This document shows, piece by piece, positions 1 to 5,788 of a stretch of DNA of 7,090 bases. The notes under the pieces are model-generated. The model did no database searches. It was given only the letters and a program-made list of their open reading frames with translations, and had not been told where the DNA came from. The position numbers and the translations under genes were made by a program. The stretch is taken from the NCBI GenBank assembly GCA_030042915.1, contig JASHYS010000450.1, positions 1 through 7,090 on the forward strand, given 5' to 3'. The first letter of the stretch is position 1. Every line of letters starts with the position of its first letter. Origin of the DNA: Acidobacteriaceae bacterium. Its GTDB lineage: Bacteria > Acidobacteriota > Terriglobia > Terriglobales > Acidobacteriaceae.

Positions 1-868
1 AAAGCCAGGCTGCGTCGATGTGTGAGTTTCCGGTGAGATGGAAGGTCGCGGTCTGGAGCAGCGGCTTGAGCGCTTCAAGTTGCGCGTGTGCGGTTTTCAG
101 GCTCGCGTCGAACTGTGTCTGCGCCTGGGCGCGCGCCTGCGCATCGCCCGCTTCGGCCGCGTCAAGCGCCTTCACGTCCACCGCGCCGATGGACGCGTTG
201 AGCGTGGCCATCGGGTTCATCTTGCCCTCGACATCGCTGGGCTTGAGACTCGGGATCAGCACTGCGGCCGAGAGGAATTCTTCGGCGAGGTCCTGCGGAT
301 TGGGCCGGCTCTCGGGGAAATCGATCCGCAGTGTAGCGCCGCGAAAGTTCTTCACGTCGACGGTGGCCAGCAGTTTGACCGCTACCACCACTTTGTCGCC
401 CGGGTGCACGCTATCGAGGAGCACGGTCGGCTCCAGGTCGTCGCCCGTGGCCACGCGGCGGCCGTTGAAGTAGAGGATTTCGGGCATGGGACCGTTGGCT
501 TCGGCGTGGAACTGGAACCAGATGCGCGCGCCCGTCAAATCGTAGCCATTCAGCGTCTGCGGAACCTGGATGGTCTGCCGGAACCAGACAGCATCGGTAG
601 GCGCATGCGAGCGAGGAGTGATGGTGGTCCAGTTGCTGTCGTCCAGATCGACGGCTTCGCCATGGGCCAGGTCGCCCACATGCATCTTCCACGTGCCGGC
701 AGGCAGTTGCGCCAGGCTGTTGAGTCGTGCGATCACGGCCTGCGACTCCGGCGGAAGGTTGGAGCCCGGCGCGGCAGGCTCGGCCGCGTGTTGTGCGCAG
801 GCAAACGATCCCGCAAAAAGGAACAGGACCCAGAGAATTCGGAAAAACGCTTTCAGTGTTGCAGTCAT
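1..868 (-). CDS. GH38 alpha-mannosidase, exported, N-terminal part (cut by the window edge)
   Basis: Read on the minus strand from the ATG at 868, the frame stays open for 289 codons to the window edge. The first ~25 residues form a signal peptide: a Lys/Arg-containing start, a hydrophobic run (ILWVLFLFAGSFA) and a likely signal peptidase I site after Ala-Cys-Ala, before Gln26. Residues ~55-185 look like a beta-sandwich, galactose-binding-like domain (for example DAVWFRQTIQVP and LYFNGRRVATGDD). A helical Ala/Gln-rich linker follows at ~235-272. The last visible residues, LTGNSHIDAAWL (278-289), match the start of the GH38 catalytic domain; in this family the His-x-Asp pair (here H283, D285) binds the catalytic zinc. 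Family knowledge suggests hydrolysis of alpha-mannosides outside the cytoplasm; substrate linkage cannot be read. The start is supported by GGAGGG at 884-879, ten bases upstream. Most of the catalytic domain lies outside the window. The gene is transcribed away from its neighbour and looks functionally unrelated to the rest. Confidence 0.85.
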   Translation of the reverse strand, partial: MTATLKAFFRILWVLFLFAGSFACAQHAAEPAAPGSNLPPESQAVIARLNSLAQLPAGTWKMHVGDLAHGEAVDLDDSNWTTITPRSHAPTDAVWFRQTIQVPQTLNGYDLTGARIWFQFHAEANGPMPEILYFNGRRVATGDDLEPTVLLDSVHPGDKVVVAVKLLATVDVKNFRGATLRIDFPESRPNPQDLAEEFLSAAVLIPSLKPSDVEGKMNPMATLNASIGAVDVKALDAAEAGDAQARAQAQTQFDASLKTAHAQLEALKPLLQTATFHLTGNSHIDAAWL

Positions 869-933
869 GGCAGATCAACCCTCCGCTGCATTGTAGGGCA
901 TGGGACGGGGCGGATCGGGCGCATTTCAATCAA

Positions 934-964
934 TTCACGATGACCGCCGATTCCCGCGTATACT
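934..964 (+). promoter_or_regulatory. Candidate sigma-70-type promoter for the beta-propeller gene
   Basis: A good -10 hexamer, TATACT (959-964, five of six consensus bases), lies 40 bases before the start codon at 1004. The best upstream partner is TTCACG (934-939, four of six), but the 19-base spacer is longer than ideal. Transcription would start near 971, giving a short leader of roughly 33 bases that contains the GGAGGGG ribosome site. This is pattern matching only; the -10 is more convincing than the -35. Confidence 0.4.
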
Positions 965-993
965 TCCGCCGGATGCAAGAACCAGAGCGAAAC

Positions 994-1000
994 GGAGGGG
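994..1000 (+). promoter_or_regulatory. Ribosome binding site for the beta-propeller gene
   Basis: GGAGGGG sits at 994-1000, with five bases between GGAGG and the ATG at 1004. This strong site fixes the start at 1004. Confidence 0.75.
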
Positions 1001-1003
1001 AAC

Positions 1004-2107
1004 ATGGCGGATCGCGAAGCACCGGGGAAATGGGGCGCTCAAGTTTCTTGGCTGGCGGCGTGCGCCGCCGCGAGTTTTGCCGCGTTGCACCTGTGGGCAG
1101 GCGCCGCGTGGCCGCATGGTTCCACCCCTTTGATGAAGGTGCTGCCGCTTTTCACAGCGCCCAACGTGCCCCCGATGGGGCCGGCTGAAATCGCGGTGCC
1201 TGCGCGCAAGCCGGAATCGATCAAACCAATTCCGCCGGGACTGCCGGGAAAAGGCCTCGCTCAGCACCCCATGCTCTACATCGGCGAAGGCTATAACAAA
1301 ATGTTCCTCATCGCTCGCGGCAAGATCGTGTGGACGTATTCCACCGGCCCGGGTAACGAATACGACGACGTGTGGATGCTCTCGAACGGCAACATTCTGT
1401 TTACCCGCATGCAATACGTGGCCGAGATTACCCCCGACAAGAAGGTGGTGTGGCGTTACGACGCGCCACCTGGCACCGAAATTCACACCTGCCAGCCTAT
1501 CGGGCTCGACAAGGTTCTGTTCATCGAGAACGGCCTGCCTCCCAGGCTGAAGGTCGTCAACATCAAAACCAACGCCGTGGAAGTGGAGCACGAGCTGCCG
1601 GCCATCAGCGCCACGGACCAGAAAACGGTGCACGCCCAGTTCAGGCGCGTGCGCTCGACCGCGCAGGGCACCTACCTGGTGCCGTTCCTGGAAATGGGAC
1701 GCGTCGTGGAGTACGACAAAAACTTCAACGAAGTGTGGAGCTACGACGTGCGCAGTCCGTGGGCAGCCATCCGGCTGAAGAACGGCAATACGCTCATCAC
1801 CGACGAACACGACGTGACCACCATGGAAGTAACGCCGGACAAGAAAATCGCGTGGCAGGTCACGCCCGCCGATTTGCCCGAGGCATATCGCTACGAGAAT
1901 TCGCAATCGGCCACGCGGCTGGCCAGCGGCAACACCATCATCTGCTCGCGCGGCGGCAAGGCACAGGGTCCGCAACTGGTGGAAGTGACGCCCGACAAGA
2001 AAGTCGTGTGGGTGTTACAGGATTGGATCGACCTGGGGCCGGCAACAGCAGTGCAGGTGCTCGATGATCCAGGCATTCCCGAGCGGCCCGGCGATTCGCA
2101 ACATTGA
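1004..2107 (+). CDS. Exported or membrane-anchored beta-propeller protein (arylsulfotransferase/PQQ-propeller-like fold)
   Basis: The protein is 367 residues long. A hydrophobic segment at ~14-36 with a short charged front is a signal anchor or signal peptide. A Pro-rich linker follows (~50-85), then a repeat domain from ~90 to ~350. The repeats are blade-like: EITPDKKVVW (141-150), VEYDKNFNEVWSYD (235-248), EVTPDKKIAW (275-284) and EVTPDKKVVW (327-336). They alternate with turn motifs LSNGNILF (126-133), LKNGNTLI (258-265) and LASGNTII (306-313). This pattern is typical of bacterial propellers of the arylsulfotransferase-like and PQQ-like superfamilies. Histidines H161, H210 and H269 fall in inter-blade positions and could line a central pocket, but I cannot match them to a known active site. 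The likely location is periplasmic or extracellular. The specific function is unknown: binding, scaffold or enzyme are all possible. It faces away from the mannosidase gene, and a 154-base gap separates it from the following operon, so it is probably its own unit. Confidence 0.75.
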   Translation: MADREAPGKWGAQVSWLAACAAASFAALHLWAGAAWPHGSTPLMKVLPLFTAPNVPPMGPAEIAVPARKPESIKPIPPGLPGKGLAQHPMLYIGEGYNKMFLIARGKIVWTYSTGPGNEYDDVWMLSNGNILFTRMQYVAEITPDKKVVWRYDAPPGTEIHTCQPIGLDKVLFIENGLPPRLKVVNIKTNAVEVEHELPAISATDQKTVHAQFRRVRSTAQGTYLVPFLEMGRVVEYDKNFNEVWSYDVRSPWAAIRLKNGNTLITDEHDVTTMEVTPDKKIAWQVTPADLPEAYRYENSQSATRLASGNTIICSRGGKAQGPQLVEVTPDKKVVWVLQDWIDLGPATAVQVLDDPGIPERPGDSQH

Positions 2108-2261
2108 ACCAGTCCCCGAGTCGGCGGGCTCGCGGTAAATCATGACCGCTGTATCATATGCCGGTATTTCGCAGCGCCTAAATCGGCTTGTGTGCGCGGT
2201 CACATCTCAGCCGTGTGCGCGGTCACATCTCCGCTAACGCCTGTGTGCTCAACATGAAGAC
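2108..2261. other. Intergenic region upstream of the hydrogenase-like operon
   Basis: This is the longest stretch without a gene (154 bases). It holds a small hairpin with a 5-bp stem (GCGGT 2132-2136 with ACCGC 2145-2149) and no following T-run, so it is not a convincing terminator. It also holds the two-copy 19-bp direct repeat described separately. I see no convincing sigma-70 promoter: TATCAT (2152-2157) resembles a -10 but lacks a -35 at proper spacing. The operon promoter, if here, may depend on an activator or an alternative sigma factor. Confidence 0.5.
2190..2231. repeat. Two-copy 19-bp direct repeat with internal TGTG-N6-CACA dyad
   Basis: GTGTGCGCGGTCACATCTC occurs exactly at 2190-2208 and again at 2213-2231. 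The period is 23 bases, a little over two helical turns. Inside each copy, TGTGCGCGGTCACA (2191-2204 and 2214-2227) has perfect TGTG/CACA outer half-sites around a six-base centre. A degenerate third start, GTGTGCTC, lies at 2243-2250. The pair ends 31 bases before the start codon of the NuoL-like gene. It could be a tandem operator for a dimeric regulator or a leftover transposon end with repeated transposase sites. The exact repetition is seen directly; the role is inferred. Confidence 0.8.
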
Positions 2262-5200
2262 ATGACTGCCGGGACGCTTGTTTTAGTGGCTCCGTGCACG
2301 CTTTTGCTGGGCGCTGTCCTCGAGATTTTGGCCGCACGCCTCCTCTCGGCCCGCAGCAAAGGGACTCTTGCTTTTCTCTGCTGTTTACCTGCCATTTTCA
2401 GTGTCGCTGCCGTTGCACCTTCGGTCCGCAACGGCCAGGCCATCGAGTTGCGTCCCCTGGCGTGGGATGGGCCGCTGGCGCTGGTTCTCCACGTCGACGC
2501 GCTGAGCGTGCTGTTCGCCTTCATGGGCGCATGCATCGGCGGGCTGGTTTTGCTTTATTCCATTGGATACATGGCGCACGACAAGTCGGCCACGCGCTTT
2601 TACGCCACCATGCTGGTGTTCATCGGCGGCTTCATCGCGCTCGTGTACAGCGCCAATCTGTTCATCTTTTATCTCTGCTGGGAGCTGGTGGGTTTGTGCT
2701 CATTCAGCCTGGTCGGTTTCTGGTACACCAACCGTGAAGCGGTGAACGGCGCGCGCAAGGTACTGCTCATGACGCACATCGCGGGCTACGGACTCCTGGT
2801 GGCGATCCTCGTGCTCTACCACCGCGCCGGCAGCGCGTTGTGGACCAATCCCGCGGTGGCGCGCAGTTTTACCAGCGGCATCTTCGTGCTGATGCTGGTG
2901 GCGCTGGTAGCAAAGAGCGTGCAGGTGCCACTGCACACCTGGATTCCCGAGGCCATGGCCGCGCCCACTCCGGTGAGCGCGCTGCTGCACGCGGCCTGCT
3001 ATGTGAAAGCCGGCGTTTATCTGGCAGCGCGCATGCACAGCTTCGGACTTTGGCCGGCGGCGTGGGGCGAGAGCTTGATGTGGATTGGCACCGTCACCAT
3101 GGCCGTGGGTGTGATGTATGCCATGGTGCAAACCGATTTGAAGCGCATGCTGGCGTTTTCGACAGTGAGCCAGATCGGCTACATGATGATGGGTCTGGGC
3201 ATCGGCACGCCGCTGGCCATCACCGCGGGCCTGCTGCATTGCTTGAATCACGGCTTCTTCAAGGGCGGACTGTTCTTGACGGCCGGCTCGGTGCAGCACG
3301 CCTCGGGCACGCGCGACATGAATGAGCTCGGGGGCCTCGCCGGCAAGATGCCGCACACCACGCTCTCGTGGCTCATCGGCGTGGGCAGCATGATGGGCAT
3401 TCCGCTGATGAGCGGCTTTGCCAGCAAGTGGATGCTCTATGCCGCGGCGCTGCAGGCAGGCTGGGTTGCGCCTGCACTGGTGGCATGGGCGGCCAGTTTA
3501 GGCACGGTGTTCCTGGGAGCCAAGGCAACCAGCGCGGTTTTTCTGGGACCGGTGACGGAGCATACCAAAAATGCGCACGAATCGCCGCCGTCAATGATCT
3601 GGGGCATGGGCCTGCTGGCTGCGGGCAGCGTGGTGCTTGGCATTGGGCCGCAACTGGCCGTCAATTATTTCCTCAATCCGATTCTGGCCGCTCTGGGATT
3701 GGGCGCAGGCGTGCACGTAACCTGGCTCGGCCTCTCAGCCGATGCGGGAAGTTTTTCTTCAACCGGCGGCTTGGTGCTGGCGCTGGTGTCGGTGGTGTTG
3801 GGCGGCGGAATTTATGCACTGGCCTATGCGGCGCGGCCGGTGACAGCTTCGGGCGCGGCCATGGCAGGTGCTGGTGGCGGCGTTTTTACCGGCGGCGAAC
3901 CGCTCGGCGAACATGGCCGCCTTACTGCGGGCGATTTTTCCGAAATCTTCAAGGAGCACTGGCGCTCTTTCTTCCGCTGGTCGAATGTCGATCGTGCTTA
4001 TCTCGCCATCTGGAGTGGATTGCAGGCGGTTTCGCGCGCTCTGGGCGCAGTCTTCGCCTGGATGGAGCAGCAGGCCACGTTCCTCCTGGCCCTCTTCGCG
4101 GCCGCGATCTTCGCTCTTGTGCGTTGGATCGTCCCCGGCGCCGAGCCGGGGCTTCCACACCTGCCGGCCGTGTTGCCCATGGCGATGATTCCTCTATTGC
4201 TGATCTTCGCTGTGGCGATTGCGGCTTTGGCGTTGTTGCTGGCCGCACTCTCGAGCGAGCAGGGACGGAACCTGGCGCCATTGCTCCTCCTCATCGGCGT
4301 TCTCACCGTCGATGGTTTGCTCACCGTGAATGCGTGGCTGCGCTGCGGCGTGCTCGAGACGGCCGCGCTGTTGACCGCGATTCTGGTTTGGCGCAACGCA
4401 GGGGCGCGCATCGCAAAGACGACCTACCTGGCGGTGGTTCTCATCTCGGCGGCCGCCACCATTGCCGGCCAGGCAATGGCCGCCGGCGGCAATCAGGAGT
4501 TGGCGCGCGCGCTGTTGCTGACCGGATTTGCCGTGAAGCTCGCGATGGTGCCGCTCTGCTTCTGGCTGCTGGCGCTGGCCGATGAAGTGCCCGCGCTCGT
4601 GCTGGGCATCATCATTGCTGTCGTCGATATGGCCGCGTTTGGCGAGTTTCTTCTGGCATCGCAGGAGTTGCCCGGCCTGCTCGAGCCGCAATCCTTCTTC
4701 CTCTACGCAGCGGCGCTCACCTCGCTCGTGGCGGCGCTGCTGATGCTCACCCAGCGCAGCCTCAAGCGCCTGCTGGTTCTTTCTACGATCGAGGATGCGG
4801 GATTCCTGCTGCTCGGCGCCGCCTCGGCCAGCTTGATCGGCATGCAAGGCGCGCTGATCGCGGCCTGCACCCACGCGCTGGCCAAAGCGCTGCTCTTTGC
4901 ATGCCTCAGCGCTCCCGAGGCCGCAGGCGCACTGCAAGGCGAGCCGGTAGCGTTGGCCGCGCGCTATCCCGTAAGCGCCTTCGGCTTCCTGTTTGGCATG
5001 CTGGCCATGCTGGGCGTACCGCCGACGCTCGGCTTCGTCGCGCGCTGGCGCCTCTATGCGACTGCATTGCACATCGGTCCGGCGTTGCTGGCGCTGTTCA
5101 TTCTCTCCTCGATGTTTGCGCTCATCGCCTATGCCATGACGTTGGCGCGCAACTGGTGGGGTCCGCCGCCTGAGAACGACACAAAACCCGGCAACGAGCC

Positions 5201-5300
5201 CCTCGCACTCCAGGCTGCCATCATCTTGATTGCCGTCCTGCTCGTCGCCGGAGGATTCTGGCCGAACGCGTGGCAGATGCTGATGGGGGTGAAGCCATGA
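2262..5300 (+). CDS. NuoL/HyfB-like ion-pumping subunit fused to a second NuoN/HyfF-like module (1012 aa)
   Basis: This very hydrophobic, multi-pass inner-membrane protein belongs to the antiporter-like family shared by complex I, Mrp antiporters and group 4 hydrogenases, which couples electron transfer to H+ or Na+ movement. Module one (~1-540) carries the family hallmarks: E141 in WELVG, K218 before VPLHTWIPEAM (222-232), APTPVSALLHA (234-244), K249 in YVKAGVYL, DLKRMLAFSTVSQIGY (292-307), H330/K334 in HGFFKGGLFL, and GTRDMNELGG (349-358). A hydrophilic, partly amphipathic linker (~540-600) follows. Module two (~630-1005) repeats the pattern in weaker form: E699 in GVLETAAL, K759 in GFAVKLAMVPL, SLKRLLVLSTIEDAGF (833-848), H871/K875 in HALAKALLF, and GVPPTLGFVARW (918-929). 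Family members of ~500-650 residues are usual, so this length fits two modules. The start at 2262 is the only ATG before an in-frame stop at 2235 that lies ahead of the first hydrophobic segment; it has no clear ribosome site. The TGA overlaps the next ATG. Confidence 0.88.
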   Translation: MTAGTLVLVAPCTLLLGAVLEILAARLLSARSKGTLAFLCCLPAIFSVAAVAPSVRNGQAIELRPLAWDGPLALVLHVDALSVLFAFMGACIGGLVLLYSIGYMAHDKSATRFYATMLVFIGGFIALVYSANLFIFYLCWELVGLCSFSLVGFWYTNREAVNGARKVLLMTHIAGYGLLVAILVLYHRAGSALWTNPAVARSFTSGIFVLMLVALVAKSVQVPLHTWIPEAMAAPTPVSALLHAACYVKAGVYLAARMHSFGLWPAAWGESLMWIGTVTMAVGVMYAMVQTDLKRMLAFSTVSQIGYMMMGLGIGTPLAITAGLLHCLNHGFFKGGLFLTAGSVQHASGTRDMNELGGLAGKMPHTTLSWLIGVGSMMGIPLMSGFASKWMLYAAALQAGWVAPALVAWAASLGTVFLGAKATSAVFLGPVTEHTKNAHESPPSMIWGMGLLAAGSVVLGIGPQLAVNYFLNPILAALGLGAGVHVTWLGLSADAGSFSSTGGLVLALVSVVLGGGIYALAYAARPVTASGAAMAGAGGGVFTGGEPLGEHGRLTAGDFSEIFKEHWRSFFRWSNVDRAYLAIWSGLQAVSRALGAVFAWMEQQATFLLALFAAAIFALVRWIVPGAEPGLPHLPAVLPMAMIPLLLIFAVAIAALALLLAALSSEQGRNLAPLLLLIGVLTVDGLLTVNAWLRCGVLETAALLTAILVWRNAGARIAKTTYLAVVLISAAATIAGQAMAAGGNQELARALLLTGFAVKLAMVPLCFWLLALADEVPALVLGIIIAVVDMAAFGEFLLASQELPGLLEPQSFFLYAAALTSLVAALLMLTQRSLKRLLVLSTIEDAGFLLLGAASASLIGMQGALIAACTHALAKALLFACLSAPEAAGALQGEPVALAARYPVSAFGFLFGMLAMLGVPPTLGFVARWRLYATALHIGPALLALFILSSMFALIAYAMTLARNWWGPPPENDTKPGNEPLALQAAIILIAVLLVAGGFWPNAWQMLMGVKP
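5285..5292 (+). promoter_or_regulatory. Ribosome binding site inside the end of the NuoL-like gene
   Basis: GGGGGTGA at 5285-5292 lies four bases before the ATG at 5297 and contains GGTGA, which can pair with the 16S rRNA tail. It supports 5297 over the longer in-frame start at 5270, which would add nine residues overlapping the upstream gene. Confidence 0.55.
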
Positions 5301-5788
5301 AGCTGTGGAATCGCTTGATGTGCATCGCGCGCCGCCGCAGCCCCTGGATCTTCCACATGAACTCGGGCAGTTGCAATGGCTGCGACATTGAGATCGTGGC
5401 CGCGCTGGCGCCGCGCTACGACGCCGAGCAGTTGGGCGTGCGCCTGGAAGGCAGCCCGCGCCACGCCGACATCCTTTGCGTAACTGGGCCAGTGACGCGC
5501 AAGGCTGCCGGCGCGGTGAAGACCGTGTACGACCAGGTATGCGGGCCGACGGCCGTGGTTGCCATCGGCTCCTGCCCTGCCACCACCAATGTATTTATCG
5601 ACAGCCGCACCCTGGTAGGGCCGCTCGACAAGCACATACCCGTGGACGTTTATGTCCCCGGTTGCCCGCCGCGGCCGGACGCGATTATCCAGGGAGTGGC
5701 CAAGGCCGCAGAGATTCTCGCGGAGCGGGCGTCCTCGCCCGCACCATCAGGGATTTCTGCCGGCGCCAACCCGGAGGGCCAGCTATGA
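5297..5788 (+). CDS. NuoB/EchC/HycG-like small subunit with proximal [4Fe-4S] cluster
   Basis: The 163-residue soluble subunit passes electrons between the ferredoxin-like subunit and the catalytic large subunit in complex I-related hydrogenases. Its cluster ligands are visible: C26 and C29 in GSCNGCDIE, C93 in AIGSCPA, and C123 in VPGCPPRP. The CxxC spacing is that of group 4 [NiFe]-hydrogenase small subunits (EchC, HycG, HyfI); respiratory complex I NuoB has two adjacent cysteines. Further family signatures are GSPRHADILCVTGPVTRK (52-69) and PVDVYVPGCPPRPDAI (115-130). After C93 the sequence reads PATTNVF where family members I recall have a Gly-Gly containing stretch such as SGGIF or SGGPY. 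The last ~20 residues are a Ser/Ala/Pro/Gly-rich tail. The ATG at 5297 overlaps the upstream stop (ATGA) and the TGA overlaps the next ATG, so it belongs to the same operon. The length is normal for the hydrogenase-type subunit. Confidence 0.9.
   Translation: MKLWNRLMCIARRRSPWIFHMNSGSCNGCDIEIVAALAPRYDAEQLGVRLEGSPRHADILCVTGPVTRKAAGAVKTVYDQVCGPTAVVAIGSCPATTNVFIDSRTLVGPLDKHIPVDVYVPGCPPRPDAIIQGVAKAAEILAERASSPAPSGISAGANPEGQL
5773..5778 (+). promoter_or_regulatory. Ribosome binding site inside the end of the NuoB-like gene
   Basis: GGAGGG at 5773-5778, six bases before the ATG at 5785, fixes the start of the NuoH-like gene within the ATGA overlap. Confidence 0.7.

Noticed and set aside
890..895. 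TACAAT on the minus strand as a -10 box for the mannosidase gene
   Set aside because: The hexamer is good, but no -35 lies at proper spacing, and a start of transcription ~7 bases downstream would fall inside the ribosome site at 884-879.
38..943. Long plus-strand open frame of 301 codons
   Set aside because: It is rich in Arg, Gly and His, has no recognisable motif, and lies opposite the minus-strand mannosidase, whose protein has a signal peptide and the GH38 motif. It is a GC-driven shadow.
935..1975. Long minus-strand open frame of 346 codons opposite the beta-propeller gene
   Set aside because: Its composition is His/Arg/Val-rich without domain features, while the plus strand encodes a clean repeated propeller with a strong ribosome site.
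2132..2149. Hairpin GCGGT...ACCGC as a terminator after the beta-propeller gene
   Set aside because: The stem is only 5 bp with an 8-base loop, and no T-run follows.
2191..2227. The TGTG...CACA dyads as standard CRP/FNR sites
   Set aside because: The spacing between half-sites is six bases, not the eight between TGTG and CACA in CRP/FNR consensus sites, and the flanking A/T of the consensus is not matched on both sides.
2190..2231. CRISPR-like array
   Set aside because: There are only two copies, with a 4-base gap between them, too short for spacers, and no cas genes.
3368..4585. Plus-strand open frame of 405 codons inside the NuoL-like gene
   Set aside because: It is an out-of-frame reading of a conserved membrane protein, dominated by Arg, Gly and Ala with no motif.
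4194..5072. Minus-strand open frame of 292 codons
   Set aside because: It is the antisense of the hydrophobic second module, giving an artificial Gln/Arg/Glu-rich protein; such shadows are expected in GC-rich genes.
5270..5296. Upstream start at 5270 for the NuoB-like gene
   Set aside because: It would add nine residues inside the NuoL-like coding region; the ATG at 5297 has the ATGA overlap shared by the other junctions and a nearby ribosome site.
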